Shown here: positions 27,994-35,691 of the stretch, piece by piece
Layout of the letters: every line of letters starts with the position of its first letter
Numbering within the stretch: the stretch's first letter is position 1
NCBI GenBank assembly: GCA_021414305.1
Contig: JAIOOS010000015.1
Location: 545,605 to 609,604 of the forward strand
Length of the DNA: 64,000 nucleotides
Direction: 5' to 3'
From: Burkholderiales bacterium
Lineage (GTDB): Bacteria; Pseudomonadota; Gammaproteobacteria; Burkholderiales; Burkholderiaceae_C
Program-made: the position numbers and the translations under genes
Notes under the pieces: model-generated
What the model was told of the DNA's origin: nothing
The model's database searches: none
The model's input: only the letters and a program-made list of their open reading frames with translations

Positions 27994-28809
27994 ATGCCGC
28001 ACCGTACCCTCCGCGCGTTCCTGGCTCTGGCTCTCTTCTGCGTGGCGACCGCCTCGCATGCGCTCGTGTTCGCCATCAACGAGGGCGTGACCTACCGCGT
28101 CACCAACGACGAGATCCGGGCCAAGTACGCCGCCCTCGCCACCGACCTCGGCAAGCTCCTCAAGCAGCCGGTCACGGTCGAGCCGATCGGCGACTACCCG
28201 ACGCTGCGCAAGGGCCTCGCCTCGAAGGAGTACGACCTCGCCTTCATCCACCCGGCGCATCTCTCGGTGCTGGCCATGCGCGACTCGGGCTACAAGCTGC
28301 TCGCCGTGACCAAGGGCTACCAGAACTACACCGCCAACTTCCTGGTGCGCGCCGATTCGCCTTTCAAGACGCTCGCCGACCTGAAGGGCACGAGCGTGGG
28401 CGCGCCCGACGAGGACTCGATCACCTCCTGGATGGTCCGGGCGACGCTGCGCGACGCGCTCGGCGATGCCAAGCAGGTCTCGCTGGTCTACACCCGCTAC
28501 CAGGACGCCGTGCCCTTCTTCGTCGAGCACGGGCTGACGCGCTCCGGGGCGACGGCGGCGAACTCGGTCGTCAAGGCGTGGTCCGCGCAAGGCGGGCGCA
28601 TTCTCGCCAAATCGCGGCCGGTGCCGATCAAGCACATGCTCGCTAGCTCGTCGCTCAGCGCCGAGCAAGTGCAGAAGGTGCGGGAATACCTGCTCGGCCT
28701 CGACGCCAGCGAAGAGGGGCGCAAGAAGCTCGAGCCGACCAAGTACGAGGGCTTCGCGCCCTACGCCGAGCCCGACATGCTGGCGATCGGCAAGTGGCTC
28801 GGCCTCTAG
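27994..28809 (+). CDS. PhnD-like periplasmic substrate-binding protein
   Basis: A 271-residue periplasmic binding protein of the phosphate/phosphite/phosphonate (PhnD) type. It has a signal peptide ending at about residue 23 (ATASHA). The family pattern includes NDEIRAKYAALATDLGK, the YDLAFIHPAHL strand, LADLKGTSVGAPDEDS and YQDAVPFFVEHG. The ATG at 27994 has GAGGAA just upstream; a GTG nine codons earlier lacks one. No ABC permease or ATPase gene is near, and such orphans also occur with sensor proteins, so the ligand is not known. It is divergent from the amino-acid-type binding protein gene. Confidence 0.85.
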   Translation: MPHRTLRAFLALALFCVATASHALVFAINEGVTYRVTNDEIRAKYAALATDLGKLLKQPVTVEPIGDYPTLRKGLASKEYDLAFIHPAHLSVLAMRDSGYKLLAVTKGYQNYTANFLVRADSPFKTLADLKGTSVGAPDEDSITSWMVRATLRDALGDAKQVSLVYTRYQDAVPFFVEHGLTRSGATAANSVVKAWSAQGGRILAKSRPVPIKHMLASSSLSAEQVQKVREYLLGLDASEEGRKKLEPTKYEGFAPYAEPDMLAIGKWLGL

Positions 28810-28819
28810 GGCCGGCGCG

Positions 28820-29290
28820 TCACGTCGGCGACGAGCGCAAGCCGTAGGCCTTGCCGTCGACGAACAGGTACTCGACCCGCATCACCGCCTCGCCCTTCTC
28901 CGCCGGGAAGGTGTAGCCGATCGCGGCGACCGCCTGCCCCGGCTTGATCTCCGCCACCTTCCAGGCCTCCATCCGCGTCAGCGGCGCGAGCTCCAGCTCC
29001 CAGACCGCGTCCTTGCGCGTGGGCAGCCGCGCCGCGGCGAGCACGCGCGGCGCATCGACGCTCGCCGACTGCGCCGGCACCGATCGCTTCGCCAGGTCGG
29101 CCGGCAGGGCGAGGCCGGGCGCGAGGCGCAGCTTCAGCTCGGCGTGCGGGTTGCGCCAGACCACGCTCTCCGCCTTGCCTTCGAGGTAGAGCGGCTTGTC
29201 CTGGTCGAAGCCGCCCCAGCCGTGGTGGGCGCGGGCCAGCGTCGGCAGCAATCCGGCGGCGGAAAGAGCGAGGAGGTGGCGGCGTTGCAT
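28820..29290 (-). CDS. DUF6152 family exported protein
   Basis: A 156-residue protein with an N-terminal signal whose twin arginine (MQRRHLLAL) is compatible with Tat export, cleaved near ARA/HH. The mature part begins HHGWGGFD and contains WRNPHAELKL, features of the DUF6152 family, whose function is unknown. GGAA lies 8 bases before the ATG at 29290. The DUF6644 membrane gene is 29 bases upstream on the same strand and is the probable partner. Confidence 0.78.
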   Translation of the reverse strand: MQRRHLLALSAAGLLPTLARAHHGWGGFDQDKPLYLEGKAESVVWRNPHAELKLRLAPGLALPADLAKRSVPAQSASVDAPRVLAAARLPTRKDAVWELELAPLTRMEAWKVAEIKPGQAVAAIGYTFPAEKGEAVMRVEYLFVDGKAYGLRSSPT

Positions 29291-29319
29291 GGGGCGATTC
29301 CTTTCGGCGGGCGGCGGGC

Positions 29320-29736
29320 TCATTTGTAGGCGATCCAGCGGCCGCAGGCGACGATCGCGAGCCATAGCCCCAGCGAGAGCGCGGTCTGCAGGCGTGCACG
29401 CCGGTCGTCGCGGCTCGAGCCGCCGCGCGAATGGAAGTCGAGCGCGTTCAGGCCCGCCACCGCGATCAGCGCCATCTTCCAGACGAACGCCTTGTTGGCG
29501 ATCATCTCCTCGAACTGGCTGACGAACATCACCAGGCCGCTGGCCGCGGCGAGGGCGAAGCCGGCGCCGGTGATCGGCAAGGCGAGCCGGGCGAGCGCCC
29601 CCAGGTCGACCGCGCGGCCGAGGCCCCAGACCCGCATCTCGAAGACCACCAGGCTGCCGAGCAGCAGGCCGATGCCGACGATGTGCACGGCCTCGAGCGC
29701 CGGGTAGACGAAAGGCACGGTCGTGACCCAGTTCAT
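29320..29736 (-). CDS. DUF6644 family integral membrane protein
   Basis: A 138-residue protein with four predicted membrane helices (about 10-32, 45-68, 82-96 and 115-134). It contains a conserved histidine in VHIVGIGLLLGS, a helix style seen in heme- or copper-binding membrane proteins, but no function is established. The start is the ATG at 29736. It is upstream of and probably cotranscribed with the DUF6152 gene. mpl is divergent, with 61 bases between. Confidence 0.78.
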   Translation of the reverse strand: MNWVTTVPFVYPALEAVHIVGIGLLLGSLVVFEMRVWGLGRAVDLGALARLALPITGAGFALAAASGLVMFVSQFEEMIANKAFVWKMALIAVAGLNALDFHSRGGSSRDDRRARLQTALSLGLWLAIVACGRWIAYK

Positions 29737-29785
29737 GCCCTGATTCTCGCCTCGGCATTTCGCCCGGAACCGGGCGCGGGTCTTG

Positions 29786-29791
29786 CACAAT
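29786..29791 (+). promoter_or_regulatory. Candidate -10 of mpl, 6 bases before the ATG
   Basis: CACAAT at 29786-29791 is followed by exactly six bases and the mpl ATG. Transcription would begin at the start codon. No Shine-Dalgarno sequence is visible before this ATG. The same CTTGCACAAT string also occurs upstream of the PhnD-like gene at 27959-27968. Confidence 0.4.
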
Positions 29792-29797
29792 CGGCCG

Positions 29798-31186
29798 ATG
29801 CACCTGCACGTTCTCGGCATCTGCGGCACCTTCATGGGCGGCCTCGCCGCCCTCGCCCGCGAGGCCGGCCACCGCGTCACGGGCTGCGACGCCAACGTCT
29901 ATCCGCCGATGAGCGAGCAGCTCGCGGCGCTCGGCATCGAGCTGATCGAAGGCTACGACGCCGGTCAGATGAAGCTCGCGCCGGACCTGTTCGTCATCGG
30001 CAACGCGATCACGCGCGGCAACGCGCTGCTCGAGGCGATCCTCGACGCCGGCTCGGCCTACACCAGCGGCCCGCAGTGGCTCGCCGAGCACGTGCTCGCC
30101 GGCCGCCACGTGCTCGCGGTCGCCGGCACCCACGGCAAGACCGGCACCACCTCCATGCTCGCCTGGATCCTCGAGTCGGCCGGCCGCAAGCCGGGCTTCC
30201 TGGTCGGCGGCGTGCCGCTCGACTTCGGCGTCTCGGCGCGCCGCGGCGACCCGGCGGCGCCGTTCGTGATCGAGGCCGACGAATACGACACCGCGTTCTT
30301 CGACAAGCGCAGCAAGTTCGTCCACTACCGGCCGCGCACCGCGATCCTGAACAACCTCGAGTTCGACCACGCCGACATCTTCGACGACCTGGCGGCGATC
30401 GAGCGCCAGTTCCACCACCTGGTGCGCACCGTGCCGGCGAACGGCCGGCTGGTGGTCAACGCCCGCGACGAGGCGCTGCAGCGGGTGCTCTCGATGGGCT
30501 GCTGGAGCGGCGTGCAGCGCTTCGGCGGCAGGAAGGAAGAGCCCGGCATGCTGCGCGCGCGCGGCGAGCCGCATGCCTTCGACGTGCTGCGCGGCGGCCT
30601 GAAGATCGCGCGCATCGAATGGGGCCTGCTCGGCGAGCACAACCAGATGAACGCCCTGGCGGCGATCGGCGCGGCCGAGCATGCGGGCGTGGCACCGGAG
30701 GTCGCGGCACGGGCGCTCGGCACCTTCCGCAACGTCAGGCGCCGACTCGAGCTGCGGGGCGAGGTGGGCGGGGTCGCCGTCTACGACGACTTCGCGCACC
30801 ACCCCACCGCGATGCGCACCACCCTCGACGGCCTGCGCCGCAAGGTCGGCAACGCGCGCATCCTCGCCGCCTTCGAGCCCCGATCGAACACGATGAAGCT
30901 CGGCGCGATGAAGGCGCAGCTCCCCTGGGCGCTCGAGGAGGCGGATCTCGCCTTCTGCCACTCGGGCGGGCTCGGCTGGGACGCGGCCGAGGCGCTGCGG
31001 CCGCTGGGCGCGCGCGGCATCGTCGCCAAGAGCGTCGACGAGCTGGTGGCGCGCATCGTCGCCCTCGCCCGCCCGGGCGACCACGTGCTCTGCATGAGCA
31101 ACGGCGGCTTCGGCGGCGTGCACGCGAAGCTGCTCGCCGCGCTCGCCACCGCGCCCGGCGCCGGCACCGCCCGCGCCGCCGCGTGA
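29798..31186 (+). CDS. mpl: UDP-MurNAc:tripeptide ligase Mpl (murein recycling)
   Basis: A 462-residue Mur ligase that attaches the recycled tripeptide L-Ala-D-Glu-mDAP to UDP-MurNAc, feeding recovered wall material back to the precursor pool. The HVLGICGTFMGGLA start is diagnostic of Mpl rather than MurC. The ATP loop is GTHGKTGTT at 110-118, followed by EADEYDTAFFDKRSK and VYDDFAHHPTA. The ATG at 29798 is preferred over an upstream in-frame TTG. The stop overlaps the yqiA GTG start as GTGA. Confidence 0.95.
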   Translation: MHLHVLGICGTFMGGLAALAREAGHRVTGCDANVYPPMSEQLAALGIELIEGYDAGQMKLAPDLFVIGNAITRGNALLEAILDAGSAYTSGPQWLAEHVLAGRHVLAVAGTHGKTGTTSMLAWILESAGRKPGFLVGGVPLDFGVSARRGDPAAPFVIEADEYDTAFFDKRSKFVHYRPRTAILNNLEFDHADIFDDLAAIERQFHHLVRTVPANGRLVVNARDEALQRVLSMGCWSGVQRFGGRKEEPGMLRARGEPHAFDVLRGGLKIARIEWGLLGEHNQMNALAAIGAAEHAGVAPEVAARALGTFRNVRRRLELRGEVGGVAVYDDFAHHPTAMRTTLDGLRRKVGNARILAAFEPRSNTMKLGAMKAQLPWALEEADLAFCHSGGLGWDAAEALRPLGARGIVAKSVDELVARIVALARPGDHVLCMSNGGFGGVHAKLLAALATAPGAGTARAAA

Positions 31187-31797
31187 GCGGGCCGCCAACC
31201 GGGCGGGCACCCGGCGCGCCGGTCACGCACCTGCTCTACCTGCACGGCTTCCGCTCGTCGCCGCGCTCGACCAAGGCCGAGCGCATGCGCGCCTGGGTGC
31301 AGGCACACCGGCCCGAGCTCGAGTGGCTCTGCCCGCAGCTTCCGCCTTCGCCGCAAGCGGCGATCGACGGCCTCTTCGCCGCGACCGCGGGGTGGCCGCG
31401 CGAACGGATGGCAGTGATCGGCAGCTCCCTTGGCGGCTTCTACGCGACCGTCGTGGCCGAACGCACCGGCTGCCGCGCGGTGCTCCTCAATCCCGCCGTC
31501 GAGCCGGCGCGCGACCTCGCCGCGCACATCGGCGAGCAGACGGCGTGGCACGGCGACGAGCGCTTCTTCTTTCGCGCCGAGTTCATCGACGAGCTGCGCG
31601 CGCTCGCGCCGCCCGCGCCGCTCACCCGGCCGGAGCGCTACTTCGCGGTGATCGCCAAGGGCGACGAGCTGCTGTCGTGGCGGGAGATGAGCGGCCGCTA
31701 TGCCGGCTCGCCGATGCGCCTGATCGAGGGCAGCGACCACGCGCTCACGGACTTCGAGACCTGGCTGCCCGAGGTCACCGGCTTCCTCGGCCTGTGA
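31183..31797 (+). CDS. yqiA: YqiA-type alpha/beta-hydrolase esterase
   Basis: A 204-residue alpha/beta-hydrolase. LLYLHGFRSSPRSTKA forms the oxyanion region, GSSLGGFYA is the nucleophile elbow with the catalytic serine, and the DHAL histidine and an upstream aspartate complete the triad. YqiA in E. coli is an esterase of unknown physiological substrate. No ATG fits; the GTG at 31183 overlaps the mpl stop, so the two are translationally coupled. The stop codon lies inside a 9-bp hairpin. Confidence 0.88.
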   Translation: MSGPPTGRAPGAPVTHLLYLHGFRSSPRSTKAERMRAWVQAHRPELEWLCPQLPPSPQAAIDGLFAATAGWPRERMAVIGSSLGGFYATVVAERTGCRAVLLNPAVEPARDLAAHIGEQTAWHGDERFFFRAEFIDELRALAPPAPLTRPERYFAVIAKGDELLSWREMSGRYAGSPMRLIEGSDHALTDFETWLPEVTGFLGL

Positions 31798-31805
31798 GGC
31801 CGAGG
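31785..31805. terminator. Perfect 9-bp hairpin over the yqiA stop
   Basis: CCTCGGCCT (31785-31793) and AGGCCGAGG (31797-31805) pair perfectly around GTG. The stem covers the yqiA stop codon and lies between two convergent genes, a good place for a bidirectional terminator. There is no T-run on either side, so it is not a canonical intrinsic terminator. Confidence 0.5.
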
Positions 31806-31810
31806 GGCGC

Positions 31811-32023
31811 TCACTTGCCCCAGTGCCAGATCGTCCAGGCCACCCGGCCCCAGACCTCGACGTTGAACCAGAACAGCCCGATAAGCCAGACCCAATGACG
31901 AAAGCGACGCGCCCGGTCGAGCCAGATCTTGGAGTCGAAGGCGATGAAGAGAACGAAGCCGACGGTCGCGCCGATCGCGAAGAACGCGCCGAGGACCCCG
32001 AGGATCCAGCGAAAGACGATCAT
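31811..32023 (-). CDS. Small two-helix membrane protein, unknown function
   Basis: A 70-residue protein with two hydrophobic segments (about 4-29 and 43-64) separated by a basic loop (DRARRFRHW). I do not recognise a characterised family. The ATG at 32023 opens a frame with an uninterrupted membrane-protein composition. It is downstream of lpxC on the same strand with 34 bases between, so it may be cotranscribed, and it is convergent with yqiA. Confidence 0.6.
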   Translation of the reverse strand: MIVFRWILGVLGAFFAIGATVGFVLFIAFDSKIWLDRARRFRHWVWLIGLFWFNVEVWGRVAWTIWHWGK

Positions 32024-32057
32024 GCGACGGGCGGCGGCCGCAGGGCCACGAATGCGA

Positions 32058-32993
32058 TCACCATGCCGGCGCCAGCTCGACGAAGCCGGCCGGGGCGCGG
32101 GCCTCGTCGTCGAAGGTCACGGTCTCGTAGGCCGCGGGGTCGGCGAGCAGGGCGCGGACCAGCGTGTTGTTGAGCGCGTGGCCCGATTTGTAGGCGGTGT
32201 ACGAGGCGAGCAGCGGCCGGCCCGCCATCATCATGTCGCCGATCGCGTCGAGGATCTTGTGCTTGACGAACTCGTCGTCGTAGCGGAGGCCATCGCTGTT
32301 GATCACCTTGTACTCGTCGACGGCGACCACATTGTCGAGGCTGACGCCGCGGCCGAGGCCACGCGAACGCATCATGTCGAGCTCGGTGGTGAAGCCGAAG
32401 GTGCGGGCGCGCGCGATCTCGCGCTTGTAGCGCGCCGCGTCCATCTCGAACACGAACTGCTGCCCGGTCTGGCTCACCGCCGGATGATCGAACTCGATCT
32501 CGAAGGCGAGCCGGTAGCCCTCGTAGGGCTCGAGCCGCGCCCACTTCAGCGAGGCGCCCTCGCCCTCCCTGACCTCGACCGTCTTCTTCACCCGCAGAAA
32601 GCGCTTCGGCGCGTCCTGCGTGACGATGCCGGCGCTCTGCAGCAGGAACACGAACGAGGCGGCCGAGCCGTCGAGGATGGGCACCTCCTCGGCGGTGATG
32701 TCGACGAACAGGTTGTCGAGGCCGAGGCCGGAGCAGGCCGAGAGCAGGTGCTCGACGGTCTTCACCTTGGGCCCCGCCGGGTCGCCGCCGGCCGAGATCG
32801 TGGTCGCCATGCGCGTGTCGCAGACCGAGAACGCGTCGACCTTGATCGCCACCGAGCGCGGCAGGTCGATCCGGCGAAAGACGATGCCGGTGTCGGGCGG
32901 CGCCGGACGCAGCGTCATCTCGACCCGCTGCCCGCCGTGCACGCCGACGCCGACGGCCTTCGTCATCGACTTCAGGGTGCGCTGCGCCAGCAT
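32058..32993 (-). CDS. lpxC: UDP-3-O-acyl-N-acetylglucosamine deacetylase
   Basis: A 311-residue zinc enzyme for the committed step of lipid A synthesis. TVEHLLSA holds the first zinc histidine (His82) and HKILDAIGD the second histidine and the aspartate; the GHALNNTL region carries the catalytic histidine. The start is the ATG at 32993 (MLAQRTL, usual for the family). A GACAAT hexamer lies 6 bases before it. A strong GC hairpin separates it from ftsZ, so lpxC may have its own promoter. Confidence 0.97.
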   Translation of the reverse strand: MLAQRTLKSMTKAVGVGVHGGQRVEMTLRPAPPDTGIVFRRIDLPRSVAIKVDAFSVCDTRMATTISAGGDPAGPKVKTVEHLLSACSGLGLDNLFVDITAEEVPILDGSAASFVFLLQSAGIVTQDAPKRFLRVKKTVEVREGEGASLKWARLEPYEGYRLAFEIEFDHPAVSQTGQQFVFEMDAARYKREIARARTFGFTTELDMMRSRGLGRGVSLDNVVAVDEYKVINSDGLRYDDEFVKHKILDAIGDMMMAGRPLLASYTAYKSGHALNNTLVRALLADPAAYETVTFDDEARAPAGFVELAPAW

Positions 32994-32999
32994 GGTGCG

Positions 33000-33005
33000 A
33001 TTGTC
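33000..33005 (-). promoter_or_regulatory. Candidate -10 of lpxC, 6 bases before the ATG
   Basis: GACAAT on the minus strand (33005-33000) is followed by six bases and the lpxC ATG at 32993, again predicting a leaderless start. It lies just downstream of the ftsZ-lpxC hairpin, consistent with a separate transcription start for lpxC. There is no clear -35, because the expected position falls inside the hairpin. Confidence 0.4.
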
Positions 33006-33015
33006 CGCGAACCGT

Positions 33016-33053
33016 GCCGGCGCGCCGTGACCGAGGTCTTGCGGCGCGCCGGC
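33016..33053 (-). terminator. 12-bp all-GC hairpin between ftsZ and lpxC
   Basis: GCCGGCGCGCCG (33016-33027) and its exact complement (33042-33053) form a 12-bp stem of only G and C with a 14-base loop, in the 67-base ftsZ-lpxC gap. No U-run follows on the minus strand. It could still cause pausing, Rho-assisted or partial termination, or protect the ftsZ mRNA end. Each arm also contains the palindrome GGCGCGCC. Confidence 0.55.
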
Positions 33054-33060
33054 GGCGGCT

Positions 33061-34263
33061 TCAGTCGGCCTGCTTCCTGAGGAACGCCGGGATCTCGATC
33101 TCGTCCATGCCGTTGCTCGCCAGCGCATCGACCTTGGCCGCCGCGGTCCGGCCGTTGCGCCAGACGCTCGGCGTCGTCAGGCCCGAGTAGTCATGCTGCT
33201 GCGCGGTCGGCATCTGCACCTGCTGGTTCAGCACCGGCAGGTTGTCGGTGCCGGTGCGCTGCACGGGCGCGCTGTGCACCACCTGGATCGGCGTCTGCGC
33301 GCGCGCCCGGGCGGGGCTCAGGCCGGTGGCGATGACGGTCACGCGCAGCTGGTCGCCGAGCGATTCGTCGTAGGCCGTGCCGTAGATGACGTGCGCTTCC
33401 TCCGCGGCGTAGCGGCGGATCGTGTTCATCGCGTTGCGGCTCTCGCTCAGCTTGAAAGTGTTGCGGTTGGCCGCGATCAGCACCAGCACGCCGCGCGCGC
33501 CCGAGAGGTCGATGCCCTCGAGCAGCGGGCAGGCCACCGCGGCCTCGGCCGCCTTGGACGCGCGGTCCGGGCCCGACGCGATGGCGGTGCCCATCATCGC
33601 CTTGCCCGGCTCGCTCATCACCGTCTTCACGTCCTCGAAGTCGACGTTGACGAGGCCCGGGATGTGGATGATGTCGCTGATGCCGCCGACGGCGTTCTTC
33701 AGCACGTCGTTGGCGTGGGCGAAGGCCTGGTCCTGGGTGACGTCGTCGCCGAGCACGTCGAGCAGCTTGTCGTTGAGGATCACGATCAGCGAATCGACGT
33801 TCGCTTCGAGCTCGGCGACGCCGGCATCGGCCGCCTTGAGGCGGCGCGGGCCTTCGAAGTCGAACGGCTTGGTGACCACGCCCACCGTCAGGATGCCCAT
33901 CTCGCGCGCCACCCGGGCGATCACCGGCGCCGCGCCGGTGCCGGTGCCGCCGCCCATGCCGGCGGTGATGAAGAGCATGTGCGCGCCGTCGATCGCCTGG
34001 CGGATGCGGTCGACCGCCTCTTCCGCGGCGGCGCGGCCGGCCTCCGGCTTGGCGCCGGCGCCGAGGCCGGTGGAGCCGAGCTGGATCAGGTGATGCGCGG
34101 CCGAGCGGTTGAGCGCCTGCGCGTCCGTGTTGGCGCAGACGAAGTCCACGCCCTGCACGCCCTCGTCGATCATGTGCTCGACCGCGTTGCCGCCGCCGCC
34201 GCCCACGCCGATCACCTTGATCTGCGTGCCCATGCTGAACTCTTCGATCATTTCGATTGCCAT
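33061..34263 (-). CDS. ftsZ: Cell division GTPase FtsZ
   Basis: A 400-residue tubulin-like GTPase that forms the division ring. The nucleotide motif is GGGTGTG at residues 104-110, the synergy-loop region is [13 protein letters not shown], a linker rich in Gln/Thr/Pro follows, and the C-terminal peptide [14 protein letters not shown] is the binding site for FtsA and other partners. I chose the ATG at 34263 (MAIEM) because GGAG lies 7 bases upstream; an in-frame TTG four codons earlier is unlikely. A 181-base gap separates it from ftsA. Confidence 0.98.
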   Translation of the reverse strand: MAIEMIEEFSMGTQIKVIGVGGGGGNAVEHMIDEGVQGVDFVCANTDAQALNRSAAHHLIQLGSTGLGAGAKPEAGRAAAEEAVDRIRQAIDGAHMLFITAGMGGGTGTGAAPVIARVAREMGILTVGVVTKPFDFEGPRRLKAADAGVAELEANVDSLIVILNDKLLDVLGDDVTQDQAFAHANDVLKNAVGGISDIIHIPGLVNVDFEDVKTVMSEPGKAMMGTAIASGPDRASKAAEAAVACPLLEGIDLSGARGVLVLIAANRNTFKLSESRNAMNTIRRYAAEEAHVIYGTAYDESLGDQLRVTVIATGLSPARARAQTPIQVVHSAPVQRTGTDNLPVLNQQVQMPTAQQHDYSGLTTPSVWRNGRTAAAKVDALASNGMDEIEIPAFLRKQAD

Positions 34264-34333
34264 CTGTAGCTCCAATCCTTGCAGTTGCCTTGAGTCGTGA
34301 AAACCGGAATACGTTCTTGGTGTGTGTGTTCGA

Positions 34334-34356
34334 TGAGCGACCTCCCGCGTCGCTCA
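34334..34356. repeat. 8-bp inverted repeat in the ftsA-ftsZ gap
   Basis: TGAGCGAC (34334-34341) and GTCGCTCA (34349-34356) are perfect arms around a 7-base spacer, in the 181-base gap upstream of ftsZ. No T-run follows, so it is not a standard terminator. It may be an operator or an mRNA structure influencing ftsZ expression. The gap (34264-34444) also has a GT-dinucleotide run and no other gene. Confidence 0.45.
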
Positions 34357-34444
34357 GCCGGTGGGCGGCGGGTCGTGGGCGTGCGGCAGGAAGCTGGCGT
34401 GTCCCGGTCTCGTGCTGGTCGTCATCGCGTCGCTTCCCCTGTGA

Positions 34445-35674
34445 TCAAAAGTTGCCGAGGAACCAGTCCTTGGCCCGGCCGAACATCGTCTTCACCGAGC
34501 CCGCCTGCTGCGCCGCGCGCTGGCCGCGCGTCCTCGCCAGGCGCGCTTCCTCGAGCAGGCCCATCACCGTCGCCGAGCGCGGATTGGCGACCATGTCGTG
34601 GAGCGCGCCGCGGTAGGTGGGCGTGCCCTTCCTCACGGGCTTCAGAAAGATGTCTTCGCCGAGCTCGACCATTCCCGGCATGACCGCGGCGCCGCCGGTG
34701 ATGACGATGCCGCTCGAGAGCAGTTCCTCGTAGCCGCTCTCGCGGATCACCTGGTGCACCAGCGAATAGATCTCCTCGATCCGCGGCTCGATCACGCCGG
34801 CCAGCGCCTGGCGACTCAGCATTCGCGGCGGCCTGTCGCCGAGGCCGGGCACCTCGAGCTGCTCGTTCGGGTCGGCGAGCAGCTGCTTGGCGACGCCGTA
34901 CTCGACCTTGATCTCCTCGGCGTCCTTGGTCGGCGTGCGCAGCGCCATCGCGATGTCGCTGGTGATCAGGTCGCCGGCGATCGGGATCACCGCGGTGTGG
35001 CGGATCGAGCCGTCGGTGAAGATCGCGACGTCGGTGGTGCCGGCGCCGATGTCGACCAGCGCCACGCCGAGGTCCTTCTCGTCCTCGGTCAGCACCGCGT
35101 GGCTAGAAGCACTCGGGTTCAGCACGAGCTGGTCCACTTCCAGCCCGCAGCGGCGCACGCACTTGACGATGTTCTCGGCCGCGCTCTGCGCCCCGGTGAC
35201 GATGTGCACCTTGACCTCGAGCCGCCCGCCGCTCATGCCGATCGGCTCCTTGACCTCGTGGCCGTCGATCACGAACTCCTGCGGCTCGACCAGCAGCAGC
35301 CGCTGGTCGTTGGGGATGTTGATCGCCTTGGCGGTCTCGACCACGCGGGTCACGTCGACCGGCGTCACTTCCTTGTCGCGCACGATCACCATGCCGGTCG
35401 AGTTCTGGCCGCGGATGTGGCTGCCGGTGATGCCGGTGTAGACGCGGGTGATCTTGCAGTCGGCCATCATCTCGGCCTCTTTCAGCGCCTGCTGGATCGA
35501 CTGCACGGTGGCGTCGATGTTGACGACGACGCCGCGCTTCAGGCCATGCGTCGGCGCGCTGCCGAGGCCGGCCAGGCGCAGCTCGCCGTCGGGCATGACC
35601 TCGGCCACCACCGCCATCACCTTGGCGGTGCCGATGTCGAGTCCGACGACGATGTCCTTGATTTCCTTGGCCAT
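34445..35674 (-). CDS. ftsA: Cell division protein FtsA
   Basis: A 409-residue actin-fold protein that tethers FtsZ to the membrane and recruits the divisome. The phosphate-1 loop is VVGLDIGTAKV near the N-terminus, the second is ALVDIGAGTTDVAIF, and the adenosine motif is GIVITGGAAVMPGM. The C-terminus ends in an amphipathic helix (MFGRAKDWFLGNF) expected to bind the membrane. The ATG at 35674 has GGAG upstream (GAAGGAGCC) and lies 17 bases after the ftsQ stop. Confidence 0.97.
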   Translation of the reverse strand: MAKEIKDIVVGLDIGTAKVMAVVAEVMPDGELRLAGLGSAPTHGLKRGVVVNIDATVQSIQQALKEAEMMADCKITRVYTGITGSHIRGQNSTGMVIVRDKEVTPVDVTRVVETAKAINIPNDQRLLLVEPQEFVIDGHEVKEPIGMSGGRLEVKVHIVTGAQSAAENIVKCVRRCGLEVDQLVLNPSASSHAVLTEDEKDLGVALVDIGAGTTDVAIFTDGSIRHTAVIPIAGDLITSDIAMALRTPTKDAEEIKVEYGVAKQLLADPNEQLEVPGLGDRPPRMLSRQALAGVIEPRIEEIYSLVHQVIRESGYEELLSSGIVITGGAAVMPGMVELGEDIFLKPVRKGTPTYRGALHDMVANPRSATVMGLLEEARLARTRGQRAAQQAGSVKTMFGRAKDWFLGNF

Positions 35675-35691
35675 GGGCTCTCTGGCTCCTT

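Noticed and set aside
27994..28809. Phosphonate uptake system
   Set aside because: Only a PhnD-like binding protein is present. Without phnC/phnE or C-P lyase genes a phosphonate function cannot be claimed.
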